NCBI GenBank assembly: GCA_012064385.1
Contig: QRDG01000399.1
Coordinates: 371,013 to 435,012, forward strand
DNA from: Puccinellia tenuiflora
Taxonomy: Eukaryota; Streptophyta; Magnoliopsida; Poales; Poaceae
Reading direction: 5' to 3'
DNA length: 64,000 nt
This document shows, one piece after another, positions 1 to 11,804 of the stretch. Both the position numbers and the translations under genes were made by a program. Numbering within the stretch: position 1 is the stretch's first letter; each line of letters opens with the position of its first letter. The notes below the pieces were generated by a model. That model was not told the DNA's origin, ran no database searches, and was given only the letters and a program-made list of their open reading frames with translations.

Positions 1-284
1 AAATCTGTTTCCTGTGCAGAAATCCAAATATAGCAAAAACTTTCTACTAGAGACCTTACTTGGCACAACATTGCAAGAAAATAAAGATACGAAGAAGTTG
101 CTACAGAAGTAAACAAACTTCTTGACTCAAATAAAAGAAAAGATACTGAAAATAAAATGATGGGTTGTCTCCCATAAGCGCTTTTCTTTAAAGCCTTTTA
201 GCTAGGCATGGTAATTTTGATGATGCTCACATAAAAATGAGAGTTGGAGCACAATAAGGGAGAATCAAGAAGCAACTATAAAAC

Positions 285-2000
285 TCATTTAAGTCTAACC
301 CACTTCCTATGCATTGGAATCTTGTAAGTAAATAAATCCATGAAGCATAAATTGACTAGCATAGGAAGACAAAATAGGTGCAACTTCAAAAATTTCAACA
401 AAAGGAGAGGAGATTCAATGTTATTGTGATATATGAAGCCATGTCTCCCTTTTTCATAAAAACTTTCAGTAGCATCATTGATAAAATCCACAATATAACC
501 ATCACATGTAAAATTCTTATCATGATCCATATGCATAAAAGTGTCATCATTTTCCACATAAACAAAATTCTTCTCATGAATAACAACTGGAGCAGGATCA
601 TCATAAAGAACTTGAACATGATAAACAGGTTGTATATTAAAGGGATGGTTTTGGGTGATCCCTCCATAATTATGACAAGTTTCATGAGGATGATTGTAAT
701 TATAACCCATTTCATAATATTCTTTATAATAATTATCAAAAACTGGGGGCATAATATCATCATAAGGAATAGAATATTTATCTTCCAAAGTGTGTTCATC
801 TGTAAACATATCATCATTTTTACTAGAAGGAGATGTATCAAACATGTAATCATTAGTAGCAAAAGGATTTTCAAACACCTCATCCCCAAGCTTAGAGCTT
901 ATCATATCATCATTGGAAAGAATATGGATAGTACTAATAGTGTTGCAATCATTAGCATCATCATTTTCAGAATTAGTACCCAAGAGGTTTTCAATATCAA
1001 AAGTACTATGCTTTTCCCAATCATGATCACTAATATAAGTAACAGGCATAGGAACATCATCTAATTCAAAATCATCGAATTCATACTCATCAGCAACAAC
1101 TATAATAGGAGCAACATGTTTAGGGAAAGGTACCGTTTCCTATCTCCTTTTACTCTTCTTCTTCTTTCCCTTCTTAGGAGGGAGAGCCTTGAAAGGAAGC
1201 TTCTCCACATAACCTGATTCTTTACCTTTGTCATTCTCCCAACCTTCAGTATTGTCTTGAATTTTCTCAAGAAGATCCCATCTAGTTTCAACCTTCTTAC
1301 TTGTGAAAGAACCCCCTGAACAGGCATCTAGATAATTCTTGCAATCACCTGAAAGCCTTGCATAAAAATTAGTAACAATTATTTTCTTAGGAAGCTCATG
1401 GTTAGGACATTTAAGTATTAATGTTTTCAGCCTTCCCCAAGCTTGAGCAATGCTTTCTCCATCATGAGGCCAAAAATTAAAAATGTAATTCCTATCCAAA
1501 TGCATTTCATAAGGAGGATAAAATTTAGAGTAAAAGAGATTTGCAAGCTCCTTCCACTCCAAATGATGAGGATCATCAAGTAGATCATACCACTCCCTTG
1601 CTTTGTCCTTAAGTGACAATGGAAATAATTTCTTCATGACATTTTCTCTTGATAAACCTGCAATCTTAAACAACTCACAAAGTTCTGTAAGTTTCAACAA
1701 GTGATCACTTGGACGGATTGTTCCATCCCCTGCATAACATTCATCCATAACCTTTTCAACAATTTTCATAGGTATTTTAAAAGGAATACTTTCAGTAGGT
1801 AGATTTAAAATATCACAAGCATGATTCGAATTATCACATATGGGAGACAAAGTATTATCAGAGCAAATTTTCTCCTCTAAAGCTGGGGAACTAAAAAGAT
1901 CATTTTCATAAAAACTAGCTTCCCCAAGCTTAGACTTTTCCATAGCATTAGCAAAAATGATTTCCAAAGAACTAATACTAATTTTTTTGTTGTTTTCCAT
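285..2000 (-). pseudogene. gag-type polyprotein of El-1, split by one in-frame amber codon
   Basis: This is a capsid-type Gag that packages element RNA into particles. Starting at the ATG at 2000, the first 286 codons contain the usual plant Gypsy Gag core: a segment around AREWYDLLDD and the tract WKELANLFYSKFYPP. They end in a Lys/Arg-rich tail (about residues 270-286) followed by a TAG at 1140-1142. The same frame stays open from 1139 to 285 and encodes an acidic, Asn/Asp-rich extension that includes PMPVTYISDHDWEK. The two halves were therefore one frame of about 570 codons broken by a single stop. The last roughly 40 residues before 285 turn hydrophobic and may not be original coding sequence. 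No CCHC knuckle is seen. The Gag assignment is firm; autonomy is unknown. Confidence 0.75.
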
Positions 2001-2145
2001 TAAGCCTAACTAGTGAAATTAAAAACAAGAAACAAAAAGATATAATTGCAGAATCTAAAGGAAATAACTTCGAGCACTCACACAACATCAACAGTACTAG
2101 AAAATAGCTTAGTAGCCAGATGATGTGAGTACCTTTTACCTTACC

Positions 2146-2163
2146 TCCCCGGCAATGGCGCCA
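2146..2163 (-). other. Primer-binding site of El-1 (tRNA-Asp)
   Basis: The minus strand reads TGGCGCCATTGCCGGGGA, 10 bases inside the LTR. This complements the 3' end of plant tRNA-Asp with one mismatch (A instead of G at position 8). Athila-lineage elements often use this primer. It fixes the element's orientation and the inner LTR border. Confidence 0.8.
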
Positions 2164-2173
2164 GAAAATAGCT

Positions 2174-3601
2174 TGATGTCTACACACGCTTCTATTCTTG
2201 GAGACAGTGTTGGGCCTCCAAGAGCAGAGGTTTGTAGAACAGCAGCAAGTTTCCCTTAAGTGAATCACCCAAGGTTTATCGAACTCAGGGAGGTAGAGGT
2301 CAAAGGTATCCCTATCAAGCAACCCTGCAATCACAATACAAAAAGTCTCTTGTGTCCCCAACACACCCAATACACTTGTCAGATGTATAGGTGCACTAGT
2401 TCGGCGAAGAGATAGTGAAATACAAGTAATATGGATGATTATAAGTAGTAATTGCAATCTGAAATAAAAATGGCAGCAAGCAAACATGTAGCAGAACTTG
2501 TTGTAAACGGTGTTTCAATGCTTAGAAACAAGGCTTAGGGATCATACTTTCACCAGTGGTCACTCTCAACAATGCAATCATAATTGAATATAAATATAAG
2601 CACATCAATATACTACTCCGAAGTATTCTCCGGCTGGATAACGAACACAAATTCATTGTGTAGGAATGCAAAAGCACGCCTCAAACATATATTCCCAAGT
2701 ACTAATGAATACCCCACACTGGACCATGAGCATTCATAGGAGGTACTAACACACCACAATTTCATAGAGACATCCAACTCAAATAATAAATCAGTGAACA
2801 AGTATCTTGTGAAATATAGCCTAAAGACCCACACGGTGCACACACTGTCACCTTTACACACGTGGGACAAGGAGTCTCCGGAGATCACATAAATAAAGCC
2901 CACTTGAGTAACATAACAACATCTAGATTGCAAAGCTCATGATCACATATAGATCACATCATGGGAGAGAGAGATATAGACCACATGGCTACCGGTACGG
3001 CCCTCAGCCCCGAGGGAGAACTACTCCCTCCTCATCATGGGAGTCAGCAACGGCGATGAAGATGGTGGTGGAGTCGATGGAGATGGCTCCGGGGGCACTT
3101 CCCTGTCCCGGCAGGGTGCCGGAACAGAGACTTCTGTCCCCCGAAACTTGTCAGCGATGGCGGCGGCGCTGCAAATGTTTCTTTGGAATATGACGGGGGT
3201 ACTTAGGGTTTTCTCGTCGGGGGGATTATATAGGCGAAAGGGCGGCGTCGGTGGAGGCCCGAGGGGGCCACACCACCTAGTGGCGTGGCAGACAGGTGGG
3301 CCGCGCCACCCTAGGGTGTGGTCGCCCTCTGGTGCGTCTTCGGCTCCCCTTTGGACTCCGTGTGCGTGACGAAATTATAAGATCCTGGGTTTTTGTCCCG
3401 TCCGATTCCGAGAATATTTCCTTAAGTACTTTTCTGAAACGGAAAAACAGCAGAAAACAGGAACTGGCACTGGGGCATCTTGTTAATATGTTAGTTCCAA
3501 AAATGCATAAAAATGCTATAAGATGTAAACAAAACATGTAGCAAAAGGTATGAAAACAAGCATGGATCATAAGAAATTATAGATACGTTGGAGACGTATC
3601 A
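2174..3601 (-). repeat. 5' LTR of El-1 (1428 bp)
   Basis: On the minus strand it starts TGATACGTCTCCAACG at 3601 and ends GTGTAGACATCA at 2174, giving TG...CA termini. The middle is GC-rich and holds a TATA box near 3230. The part after the presumed transcription start carries the long leader typical of this group. Open frames here (for example 2613-2933 and 3037-3369) show no protein similarity that I recognise, and I treat them as chance. Confidence 0.85.
3224..3236 (-). promoter_or_regulatory. TATA box of the El-1 LTR promoter
   Basis: The minus strand reads GCCTATATAATCCCC, flanked by GC-rich sequence. It sits about 370 bp from the LTR's upstream end, a normal place for the U3 promoter of a plant LTR. 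The transcription start would be about 30 bp downstream, near 3195. Confidence 0.55.
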
Positions 3602-4200
3602 TGGATAAGCCTGAACCAATGGAATATTACAACCCTATGTGAGGCAAATGTTGCCGAAAACATAAGATATCCGGGGAGGATAAACCACAGATTTTGTGAA
3701 GAAGAAGAGATACAGCAATGAAAGTTTTGACCCACCATGAGAGTTTCGTTAGAATTGACGCTTTGTTTGCACTGAAGGATGCCAACCTAGAGAAGAAAGT
3801 TTGCCTAAGACATCACATGGATGGAAGACATAATATTTCAAGCCATATTGAAGAGACACCCGCCTATTGGAAGTGAAGCTTACGCTATATGGATTTCAAA
3901 GTATCAACCAAGGATGAAAAGAATCACCAAATGCTTAAAAAGAGCTGAAACATGCTATATATATGGAATAAGGGTGATAAAGCAAAACTTAAACAGTCGA
4001 AGATAAAACTTGACCCAACAAGGAGTCATGAATCACCCGATGTATGACCTGTTCGAAATCAAGACTTCAAGACTGCCTACAAAAGTTTCTTTTAAGGGTG
4101 GTAGCCCACCCAGTTGCCAAAAACCCTGAGATCCGAACCCATCTTTCTTTCTAGCCTCTCCGAATCTCGGGGACGAGATTCTTTTTAAGGGTGGTAGGTT
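3602..4200 (+). mobile_element. 3' internal remnant of the Gypsy element that owns LTR El-2
   Basis: No intact coding frame is seen. The end of this stretch carries a GAATCTCGGGGACGAGATTC inverted motif and a polypurine tract (AAGGGTGGTAGG at 4187-4198) right before the LTR start at 4201. The same layout, AATCTCGGGA.GAGATTC then AAGGGGGGTAG, precedes the 3' LTRs of El-4 and El-7, so this is the 3' untranslated tail of a related chromovirus. The rest of its body was displaced when El-1 inserted at 3601/3602. A short open frame at 3821-4006 has no recognisable domain. Confidence 0.6.
4187..4198 (+). other. Polypurine tract upstream of LTR El-2
   Basis: AAGGGTGGTAGG ends two bases before the LTR's TGTAACATCC. 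It is the expected plus-strand primer of reverse transcription and shows that El-2 is a 3' LTR on the plus strand. Confidence 0.6.
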
Positions 4201-5567
4201 TGTAACATCCCAAATTTTGGAATGTTGTAAAAATCACAAAAATTTAAAACTTTGATTAATAATTAAATAAAGTCTCCAAAAATCAAGAAAAGCTTTTATA
4301 GAAGATTGTTTTGACATCTTCAAAGTTATATTTCAAATTAAATATTCCTTTATCTTCAAATCTCAACTTTAATGTTTTGGAAATAAAATATTTAAATGAG
4401 TTTCAAATAGTATTTCCCCCTTTGGTTTATTGTTTTAAAATAAATAATATGGGGATATTATAAACCCTATTTCATTTGTGGAAATAATTTAAATACTTTT
4501 GCAAGCTTTGTTTTATAAAAATGTTTTATCTTAAATTATTTTAATATGAAAATGAGCTATCATTTTGAATGATATTACTCATATTATCCTCTGGTTTTTA
4601 ATTAAATATTTTATGATATTTATAAACCTTAATTTGGAAATTTCCCAAATAGACATATAAGGCAAATTTGACCAAAAGGGTATTTTGATAATTTTTGTTT
4701 TGACCAAAAATAGTTCCAAAATGTCTATTTTGACTATTTGGAATTTTCCAAATTTTTACAAATTTATTTGACTTGATTTGGAGGCCTAATTCAAAAGTTA
4801 TAAAAGAAAACAGAAAAAGGAAAAAGAAAAAAAGAAATACCTGACAGGTGGGACCCACCATGACGTCATCGTCTTCAATCTCCACCACGGCCGTTTCTAC
4901 CGGATCCTCTCCCATCTTGATTGCGGCCGATTGAAGGCACCCCTCGCCTCCCCGAGCCCTCCCCCTTAAAGCCCTTGACCTCCTCTCTCTTTGCCCTCTC
5001 CTCTCTCGTCGAATCGTGCCGCCAGGCCGTCGGAAAAGCTCGCCAGATTTCTTCACGGCCACCGCCGTTCCTCCTCGATTCCGGCGTGGTATGCAAGCCC
5101 CCGAGCCCGCAATCATGCCCTTTCATCTCGCCTTGTCCTTGCGCACCTCCTCATGTCCTTGGTTGTTTTTTTTTTCGCAGCCGAATCAACGGATTCGTCG
5201 TCGACCCGAACACGCCGTCCGCCGCCGCACCTCCAGTCGCCTCCATCCGCCGCGCGAGGACGCAATCGAGCTCGCCGTGCACACCATTCCCCTCGCCGCG
5301 TCGCGCCGCATCCCGTCATCCCCTCCTTCATCTCCGAGGACCATCAGAGCACCTCCGCCGTCCACCGCCCGAGCCGGAGCACCGTCGCCCCGCTCTTCTC
5401 CGGCCACTCTCCGCCGGCGAAGTAAACCCTAGCTTCTCAGCCACCCGATCCCGTTTCAACGGCCTCGATTAGATCGAGCAGATGCGAACCGGTACGGCTA
5501 AGCCGAGCCGTAGCCGCTGCTCAAGCCCGGCTCAAGCCGAGCCCGACCAATCACAACCCACCGCGTG

Positions 5568-5572
5568 GCCAG
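5568..5572 (+). repeat. Target-site duplication of El-3, left copy (GCCAG)
   Basis: GCCAG directly precedes the TGTAAC start of El-3 and recurs at 8508-8512 directly after its CA end. A 5-bp duplication is standard for LTR-retrotransposon integration. Confidence 0.85.
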
Positions 5573-8507
5573 TGTAACATCCCAATTTTCCAAAAATGCA
5601 TAAGCATGCATTCATTCATAAGCATCATGTTTTATTGCATATAAAAATCTTGCTTTGAACCTTTAAAAAAATATTTTTGGTTAAAATATTTTGTTTTGAC
5701 ATAATAGGGTGCTAAGCAACCCTTGTCACTAAACCAATTATTTCCTCTTTATTAATTTGTAAACTATGTGCCAATGTGTTCTTTATAGAACAAGCTTTTC
5801 AAAAAGTATTTATCCAAATTTTTCTATTTTGTTTTGACCCTATCTTGAAAGCTTTTGGAAAAAGACAGAAAATAAAAAAAGAAACAGAACAAAAAAAAAA
5901 GGGGAAAGAGGCCGCCCCGCCCGAACCAGCCGAGCCGGCCCAAGCGCGGCCCAGCTCCCCGCACCCCGGCCCGCGAGCGTGCGCAGCACACCAGCCCAGC
6001 TCCCCCGCGCCTCTCCCTTCCCTCTCTCTCTCTCTCTCGCTGACACCGGGCCCCGCTCGTCAGCCGAGTTCTTCCCCAAATCGCGCCCGCGTCTCACCGG
6101 AAACTGCCGCCGTCGCTCGCCTTGATTGCGGGCGTTTCAAGCTCCAATCAACGCCGCGACCTCGCCCATTTAAGCGCCTCCCCTCCCTCTCTCACCCCCC
6201 CTCGAACCCTAGCAGGCCCGCCGCCAGGCTGCCGCATCGAGAGCTCGTGCCGCCGCCGCCCGCCGCCGGTAAAACCGCACGCCGCGGCCAACTCCGGCGA
6301 CTCCCCGCGCTCCCCTGCCCCCCTATCTTCCTCCCCTCTCTCTTCTCTTCCGTTTTGACACCGTTTGACGGTTGTGTGCTCGCCAGGTCGTCGGATCCTT
6401 CCACCGCCGCCTCGGTCCGCCGCCGGCCGCAACTTCGGCGAGCCATTGCCGGAGCAGGAGAAGCAGGAGAACCTCGTCGCCGCGCCACCAAGCTCGCCTC
6501 GCCGCCGCGAACATCTAGGTAGGACGCGTGCGTCCCCGGCCGCCGTAGATCGTCGGGAACGCTTGTCGCCGCCGCGCCGCCGCCGTCCGCCGCCCGCCTC
6601 CGGTGACCTAACTCCACCGGGGTGGATGCCGCTTTTGTGATCCGTTGGATCTCGATCCAACGGTTCGTTTTCTTTTTTATTTACCGAATCGGTACCAGCC
6701 AGTAGGGTTGCGCCACTTGGCTGCCCAGTCAGCAAGCCCAGTCAGCGGCTGACTTGTAAATTCCCAGAAAATGAATAAAATCACAGATTTTAGTGCAATC
6801 TTGTAAAATCCATATCTTTTGATCCACTTGTCCAAAAATTGCAAACTTTATATCAAAATGCTTGGAAAAATGTTTTCTATCCAGTGGTGTGTTCAAATTT
6901 CACCTTTGCATCATGCATTTAAATGATTTTCACAGAATCCTAAAATAAGGTATTCTAGCCTATAAATTGCTTTCTAAATTATTAAACACTATAAAAATTG
7001 TGATCATGAGCATCATGCATATGTTAGAAAACAGAAACTTTAATATAATCTTATTTCCTTAAATTGTGAAGTGTTAGCTTGCATTTCATGCATCCATATT
7101 ATTTTTGTATTGCCATTATATTGCTTGTTGTATTGAATTGGTGTTGTTTGCTTGTTGATTAGATTGTGAGGAGTGCCAGACGTACTGTGAGTGCTGCGAC
7201 AACCCGAACAACGATCAAGGCAAGTGTATACACAAACTCATGAAGGACCTATTATCTTCTTTATTGCATTATAGATTATTTTAGTAGTATGCATGATAGG
7301 TCTATTATTGTTTTAAATTATGCTATGCAAGCCTGTTAGATCTTTCTTGTTGACTAGGTACCTACATTAATTTAGTAGAAATGCTTGCTGCAATTGTGAA
7401 GTTTTTGATGTAGTAAGTTAAGTGAAAACTCTACTAAATTAATGAATCACCTGGGTGGATTTGGTTTGTTGAGGTGTGCGAAGTTGAGTGGCTACTCAGG
7501 GCCATTTTCTTGTGGTCTAACCTGAGTATGTGCACTTGTGGATGGCCACCCAGGGTATTGAGATTCGATGTCACTCCATGTTTAGTTGCTTCCAGTGCAG
7601 CCACTAGTCATATGGGCTCTGTCTTGATTAAGTAAGTTGAGTGGACCTGACCGGACGAACAAGCAGATGTAGGGGATGTAGGTGGGTATTGTTCGGACAT
7701 GTGTATGGGAAAGCTCTTCTGAAAGATCTCGTCTCGACTCTCTCCTTTCCTTTTCACTAAATGAGTGATTAGGAAGTTTGGGTTAGTTGAGTCTAGTGGG
7801 GAAAGTGTCACAAACTCTCGAGAGTAATAAAACTATGATCATAGCCGTGTCCCCGGTTACGGACAATTTTGAGTGGCTAAATAAGGAAGTTGTCGGAGGA
7901 TCTCTTCATTCCAATTTCATAATAAAATGTGATGGGTGAACTCGGGTATATGAGACCTTGGATGCGTTCCATGGGTGTGTCTCATATAGAAAGTTGAGAA
8001 ATGAAAAGTCTTTATGAAAAGTAGGACAAAATTTGCTTTATGCAATAGCCTTCAACCCCACCAGCCAAATAAGCATGTAGTATTAGTCTTGCCATTTCAT
8101 ATTCCACCATAGTATTCACTTGCCGGCCTGTTACAAGGTTTTTGACCCAAATTCCCTGGGCTGCAACGTTAAATGTTGCAGGCTACTACGACGATGAGTG
8201 AGACGTGTCTTCGAGCTTACAACCAACATGATCGCCAGTGGCTCATGGAGATGATGGAGCTCTGTGCTATTATATTGCTGCTTGTTGAACTCTGAATAAA
8301 TTGTTGGACTCTTTACTCTTTTAAGGCTAGCTTCGGCTATGCAAAGTTGTAAGGATTTATTTTACTCCTGGATCATTCGTATCGCGTTGTAATAATATTT
8401 GACATTGATGCATGATATTACATCTTTTGTGAGTTGCTATCCATACTCGATCCAGGGAATAGCATATTTCACAATGTGGCCTTGCTTTTCTAAGCGAGGG
8501 CGCCACA
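5573..8507 (+). repeat. El-3: solo LTR (2935 bp) nested in LTR El-2
   Basis: It runs from TGTAACATCCCAATTTTCC to GCGAGGGCGCCACA, with TG...CA ends and a perfect 5-bp duplication GCCAG. No primer site or internal domain follows, so this is a solo LTR left by LTR-LTR recombination. The GC-rich segment at about 5925-6640 ends with a candidate splice donor (CTAG/GTAGGA at 6518/6519). A candidate 57-nt exon (7163-7219) and a terminal exon (8182-8201) follow; see the separate entry. The long frames 5776-6522 and 6365-6640 are proline/arginine-rich, and I do not call them genes on their own. Confidence 0.85.
7163..8201 (+). other. Predicted small spliced frame in LTR El-3 (exons 2 and 3)
   Basis: An acceptor GATTAG at 7157-7162 leads into exon 7163-7219. 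Read from phase 1 it encodes CEECQTYCECCDNPNNDQ, with six cysteines. It ends CAAG before a GC-type donor (GCAAGT). The next good acceptor, AATGTTGCAG at 8172-8181, opens an exon whose frame continues directly as GYYDDE and a TGA at 8199-8201. The matching phase is what I see; that it is spliced or translated is inference. Equivalent exons at the same relative places occur in El-4, El-7 and El-14, with different peptide sequences. Confidence 0.35.
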
Positions 8508-8512
8508 GCCAG
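8508..8512 (+). repeat. Target-site duplication of El-3, right copy (GCCAG)
   Basis: It is identical to the left copy at 5568-5572. LTR El-2 resumes immediately afterwards. Confidence 0.85.
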
Positions 8513-10753
8513 CCCTTTTCTGGGATTTTCCCGAAATAAAATTAAATGGCAGTTTTACAGAAAAGTCCCTACAACTTCAAACCTTTATAACTTTGAAACC
8601 GTTTGGCCAAATTTAGCAAACTTTATATTTTTGAAAAGCTCTGGACTTGTAGAATCTTTTGGCACTGTTAGTTTTCAGTGTAACAAATCCAAATTTATTC
8701 AAATTTCAAATGAGTCATTTGAGTAAATTTGGCATAGTTTTAAATCTATAAGTCCAAATTTTGCAAATAAAATATTTCTGGAAACCTTGGAACATGCATG
8801 ACATGAACCCACTGTTATAATTAATTTTTGATGGTTTTAAAAAGATTTCTTAATCAGTGACTCAAATTGGAGTATTTTTTATATGGTTTAATTTCTATAA
8901 ATCCTTTTAATTTGTTTCCTTTTAGAAAATTTCTTCAAATAGTTGTCTTTGTTTAGAGAGACCAAAACCATGCCTAGCTAGTATTTTTTGAAACATAAAC
9001 ATTGAAAGTGTGCCAAAGGCTATTGAAATGTTAATGTTTTGTAAACCATAGTTTCAAAATGTTTTAAAACTCTTGACCAACTTTCTTGTGTGATCACTTT
9101 GATCAAGACCAATCCCTACAACCTTTGAAACAACCCTTCAACCCATTCAAATTTGAAATGCTCAAATTTGATTTCAGACCAACCCCTGACCCAAATGGCA
9201 AACCCCAAACCTAATGCATTGATTCTTTTTGCATATGGGATCATGTATGGGGACTTGGACCACCAACCTAGTTTTGTTTGTTTCTATCCATGTTCGTTGT
9301 TATGTTTGTTTCTTTCGATTGTTGTATTGTTGCTTATTGTCAATTGTTTGCATTGTATAGATTGAACGGAGAGCTACGAGCTACGTTGAAAAAGAGTGTG
9401 TGAGCAACGACCAGTTCTAAAAGGCAAGTGATACTCCGGCATAAAAGTCCTACTATTTTACTATTTGCACTTTATCTATTTCAGTAGTATGCATGATAGG
9501 AGTATTACTATTATGCAATGTAGACATGTTTAGTATACCACCCCATATTCCTGTTGGTCCAGGTACCCATTAACTTGGTAGATGTTAGAACTGCAATGCA
9601 AAATGTTTTATGGTAGTATGAAAGGATAAAAAATCTACTAAGTTAATGAACTATATGGGTGGCAATTGGTTTTGCTCTATTCGTGGTCAAAGTTGAGTGG
9701 CTGCTCAAGGCCATTTCCATGGTTATACCTGAGTACGTGCACTTGTGAACGGCCACCCAGGAACAAAGAGATTCGATGTCACTCTGCGTTTAGATTGCTT
9801 CCAGTGCAGCCACTAGTCATATGGGCTTTGTCTTGATTGACTAACTTGAGTGGACCCGACCGGACGAACAAGCAGATGTAGGGGTTGTTGGTGGGTATTG
9901 TTCGGACAGGTGTACGGGAAAGCTCTTCTGAAAGATCTCGTCTCGACTCTATCCTTTCCTTCTCACTAATTGAGTGATTAGGAAGTTTGGGTTAGTTGAG
10001 TCTAGTGGGGAAAGTGCCACAAACTCTCGAGAGTAATAAAACTATGATCATAGCCGTGTCCCCGGTTACGGACAATTTTGAGCAGCTGGACAAGGATGTC
10101 GATGGAGAATCTCATCATTCCAATTTCTTAAATAAAATTTTGATGGATGAACAAGGGTAGAAGGGACACTGGATATAAGCCAGGAATTGCCTCAATTGTG
10201 GCACTGGATATGTACCAGGAATTGCCTCATTGTGGGCACTGGATTATACACCAGGATTTGTCTCATAAGTTGGTGGAAAGAAAAATGATTTTGAAAATAT
10301 AGGATAAAATTGGCTTTATGCAAATAGCCATGAACTCCACTAAGCCAAATAAGCATGTAGAAGTTAAGGTTCGCCATTTGAGTCCACAAGTGTCACTTGC
10401 CAGATCCATTCCAATGGTTCTGACCAATTTTTGGCTGTAACCTGCGCGTTGCAGGTTGTTCTGCCGAAGAGTAAGGAACGTTAGAGGTTTCGAGTCTGCA
10501 ACCAACATGTCTGACTGTGGCACATGAAGATGATGAGGCTCCATGCTATTTATGTTTTCCGCTGCTAAACTTTGTAAAATGCTAGCCTTTGGCTATGCAA
10601 GTTGTAATGAATTACTTTTCTGGATCTTCGATGTAAGAGATATTTGACGCATTTGCATGATATTACATCTTGAACTGTGGTGCTAGCTATTCGATCCAGG
10701 GACTAGCACAGAACACAGGTATCTTGGCCATTTTAAAAGACAAGGTCGCTACA

Positions 10754-11640
10754 ACAGCATGCAATCTTTTATAAGCGATAGGGAAATAAACAATGAACGA
10801 AAGAATATCAACCAAAGGGGACACGATATTTTTAACATGGAAAACCCTTCCAAGGAGGAAGAGATAAACCACGAGCGCCAGCCAGCAAATCTTCACTATA
10901 ATCGGGTGAGGTTACAAAGCATGGGATTTACAACTTGCGACTTATCCCAAACCGGCGGCTTACAAGAGGTATAAATAGAGGTGGTGACCTAGATCGCTAA
11001 CCTAAACCGGCAACGATCCGAGTCGGTAACGGTCCGTAAGAATTTAGTTGTTGTTTATATGAATTTGAATCACAATAAAACAACACAACCAACGGAACAG
11101 TAGGTTTCTTTTTTTTAGATTTGTTGGATGGGTCTCATCTCTGTTTTAAATCGGAGTCATACATTGTAGCAAAATGATATCGATTTAAACTCTGACACTT
11201 TTTTCCTTAAACTGAACCTACATAGTGGATGGTCTAAGAAGCCTGAAATTATTCTAAGGAAAAAAGTAGGCCAGCCAATAGTTTAGGGTGAAAAGGTAGA
11301 CTTTTCAAAATGTAAATAAATTCGAGGTGAGAACGACAAGCCAACCATTACACATGATGCATATGTGAGCAGGGGCGGAGCTAGAGAAAACAGCTCCACG
11401 GTGTTAAAACAAAACTCTCTTGAACCTGTCGCAGCAGAAAATCAAAATGCAGGACGTACAATTATAAGCTTGAAATTAATCAATTTTCTATACAATTGCG
11501 TACTTCTACCTACTTGCCATGACGCCATTGTGCATGATTACACGCATCGATTAGAAAGTACAACACATGAATTATCAACGCCAGCCTTCATTCCATCTAT
11601 CTATGAATCTTACATGCCGGGCACATGCACTATGGGACAG
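10754..11640. other. Unassigned intergenic or old repeat DNA
   Basis: I recognise no gene here. A phrase near 10820-10900 (AACATGGAAAACCCTTCC, then AAACCACGAGCGCCAGCC) resembles boilerplate seen in old cereal Copia or LINE fragments, but I cannot name a family. A TATA-like GGTATAAATAGAGG lies near 10968-10981 with no convincing frame after it. The phrase CAGGGGCGGAGCTAG near 11370 is another common grass repeat motif. Confidence 0.3.
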
Positions 11641-11648
11641 CAGCTAAT

Positions 11649-11804
11649 TAGGGGCACTTCAAAGTGCCCCTGAAAATCACTGAAGTGCCTCTAAACATTT
11701 TTAAGGGCACTAAAAAAATGTTGCATTTAATCGTGTCCCTAAAAATATTAGAGGCACTTCAAAAAAAAGTGCCCCTAAAAATGGTATTTTCAGAGGCACT
11801 TCAA
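11649..11804. repeat. Inverted and direct repeat cluster of an unidentified DNA element, ending at the N
   Basis: AGGGGCACTTCAAAGTGCCCCT at 11650-11671 is a near-perfect palindrome. Variants of the same word follow: GAAGTGCCTCTAAA, AGAGGCACTTCA, AGTGCCCCTAAAAAT, and AGAGGCACTTCA again, up to the undetermined base. Arrays of short inverted words like this are typical of subterminal regions of CACTA or Mutator-type elements. No terminal inverted repeat or target duplication can be fixed because the sequence stops at the N. Confidence 0.45.

Larger units (their letters stand above)
1..3601 (-). mobile_element. El-1: Athila-like Gypsy LTR retrotransposon (5' part)
   Basis: The element reads right to left. 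It has an LTR at 2174-3601, a primer-binding site at 2146-2163, a leader, and a gag-type reading frame from 2000 down to 285; the rest lies beyond the left edge. The LTR begins TGATACGTCTCC and ends in CA. The AT-rich leader and the Asp-tRNA primer site resemble the Athila-related Sabrina/WHAM/Wilma group of cereals (from memory; no search was made). No protease or RT is visible in the window, so I cannot say whether it is autonomous. The base just outside the LTR is 3602, where it abuts a fragment of another Gypsy element, so El-1 probably inserted into that element. The 5-bp target duplication cannot be checked because the other end is missing. Confidence 0.85.
4201..10753 (+). repeat. El-2: 3' LTR of a Tekay-like chromovirus, split by solo LTR El-3
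   Basis: It starts TGTAACATCCCAAATTTTGG at 4201 and ends GGTCGCTACA at 10753. The LTR runs 4201-5572 and resumes at 8513 after El-3; the 5-bp duplication GCCAG appears at 5568-5572 and 8508-8512. Without the insertion it is about 3.6 kb, long even for this lineage. It has an AT-rich front, a GC-rich segment (about 4850-5470), then a long AT-rich part. It parallels El-3 along its length, including the stretch CTTCCAGTGCAGCCACTAG and the closing motif ATGATATTACATCTT. Proline/arginine-rich open frames at 4921-5472 are low-complexity GC effects. Confidence 0.75.

Noticed and set aside
378..1064. 228-codon plus-strand frame overlapping gag of El-1
   Set aside because: It is a mirror of the minus-strand Gag frame: Ile/Met/Phe-rich because the other strand is AT-rich coding.
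3821..4006. 61-codon frame in the El-2 internal tail
   Set aside because: It is short, has no similarity to pol and sits in a 3' untranslated remnant.
4921..6640. Long Pro/Arg/Ser-rich frames on both strands (for example 4921-5472, 5776-6522, 6148-6735)
   Set aside because: They lie in the GC-rich cores of LTRs, are open in several frames at once and have no domain. They are composition effects. Only their possible use as a first exon of the small LTR frame is noted.
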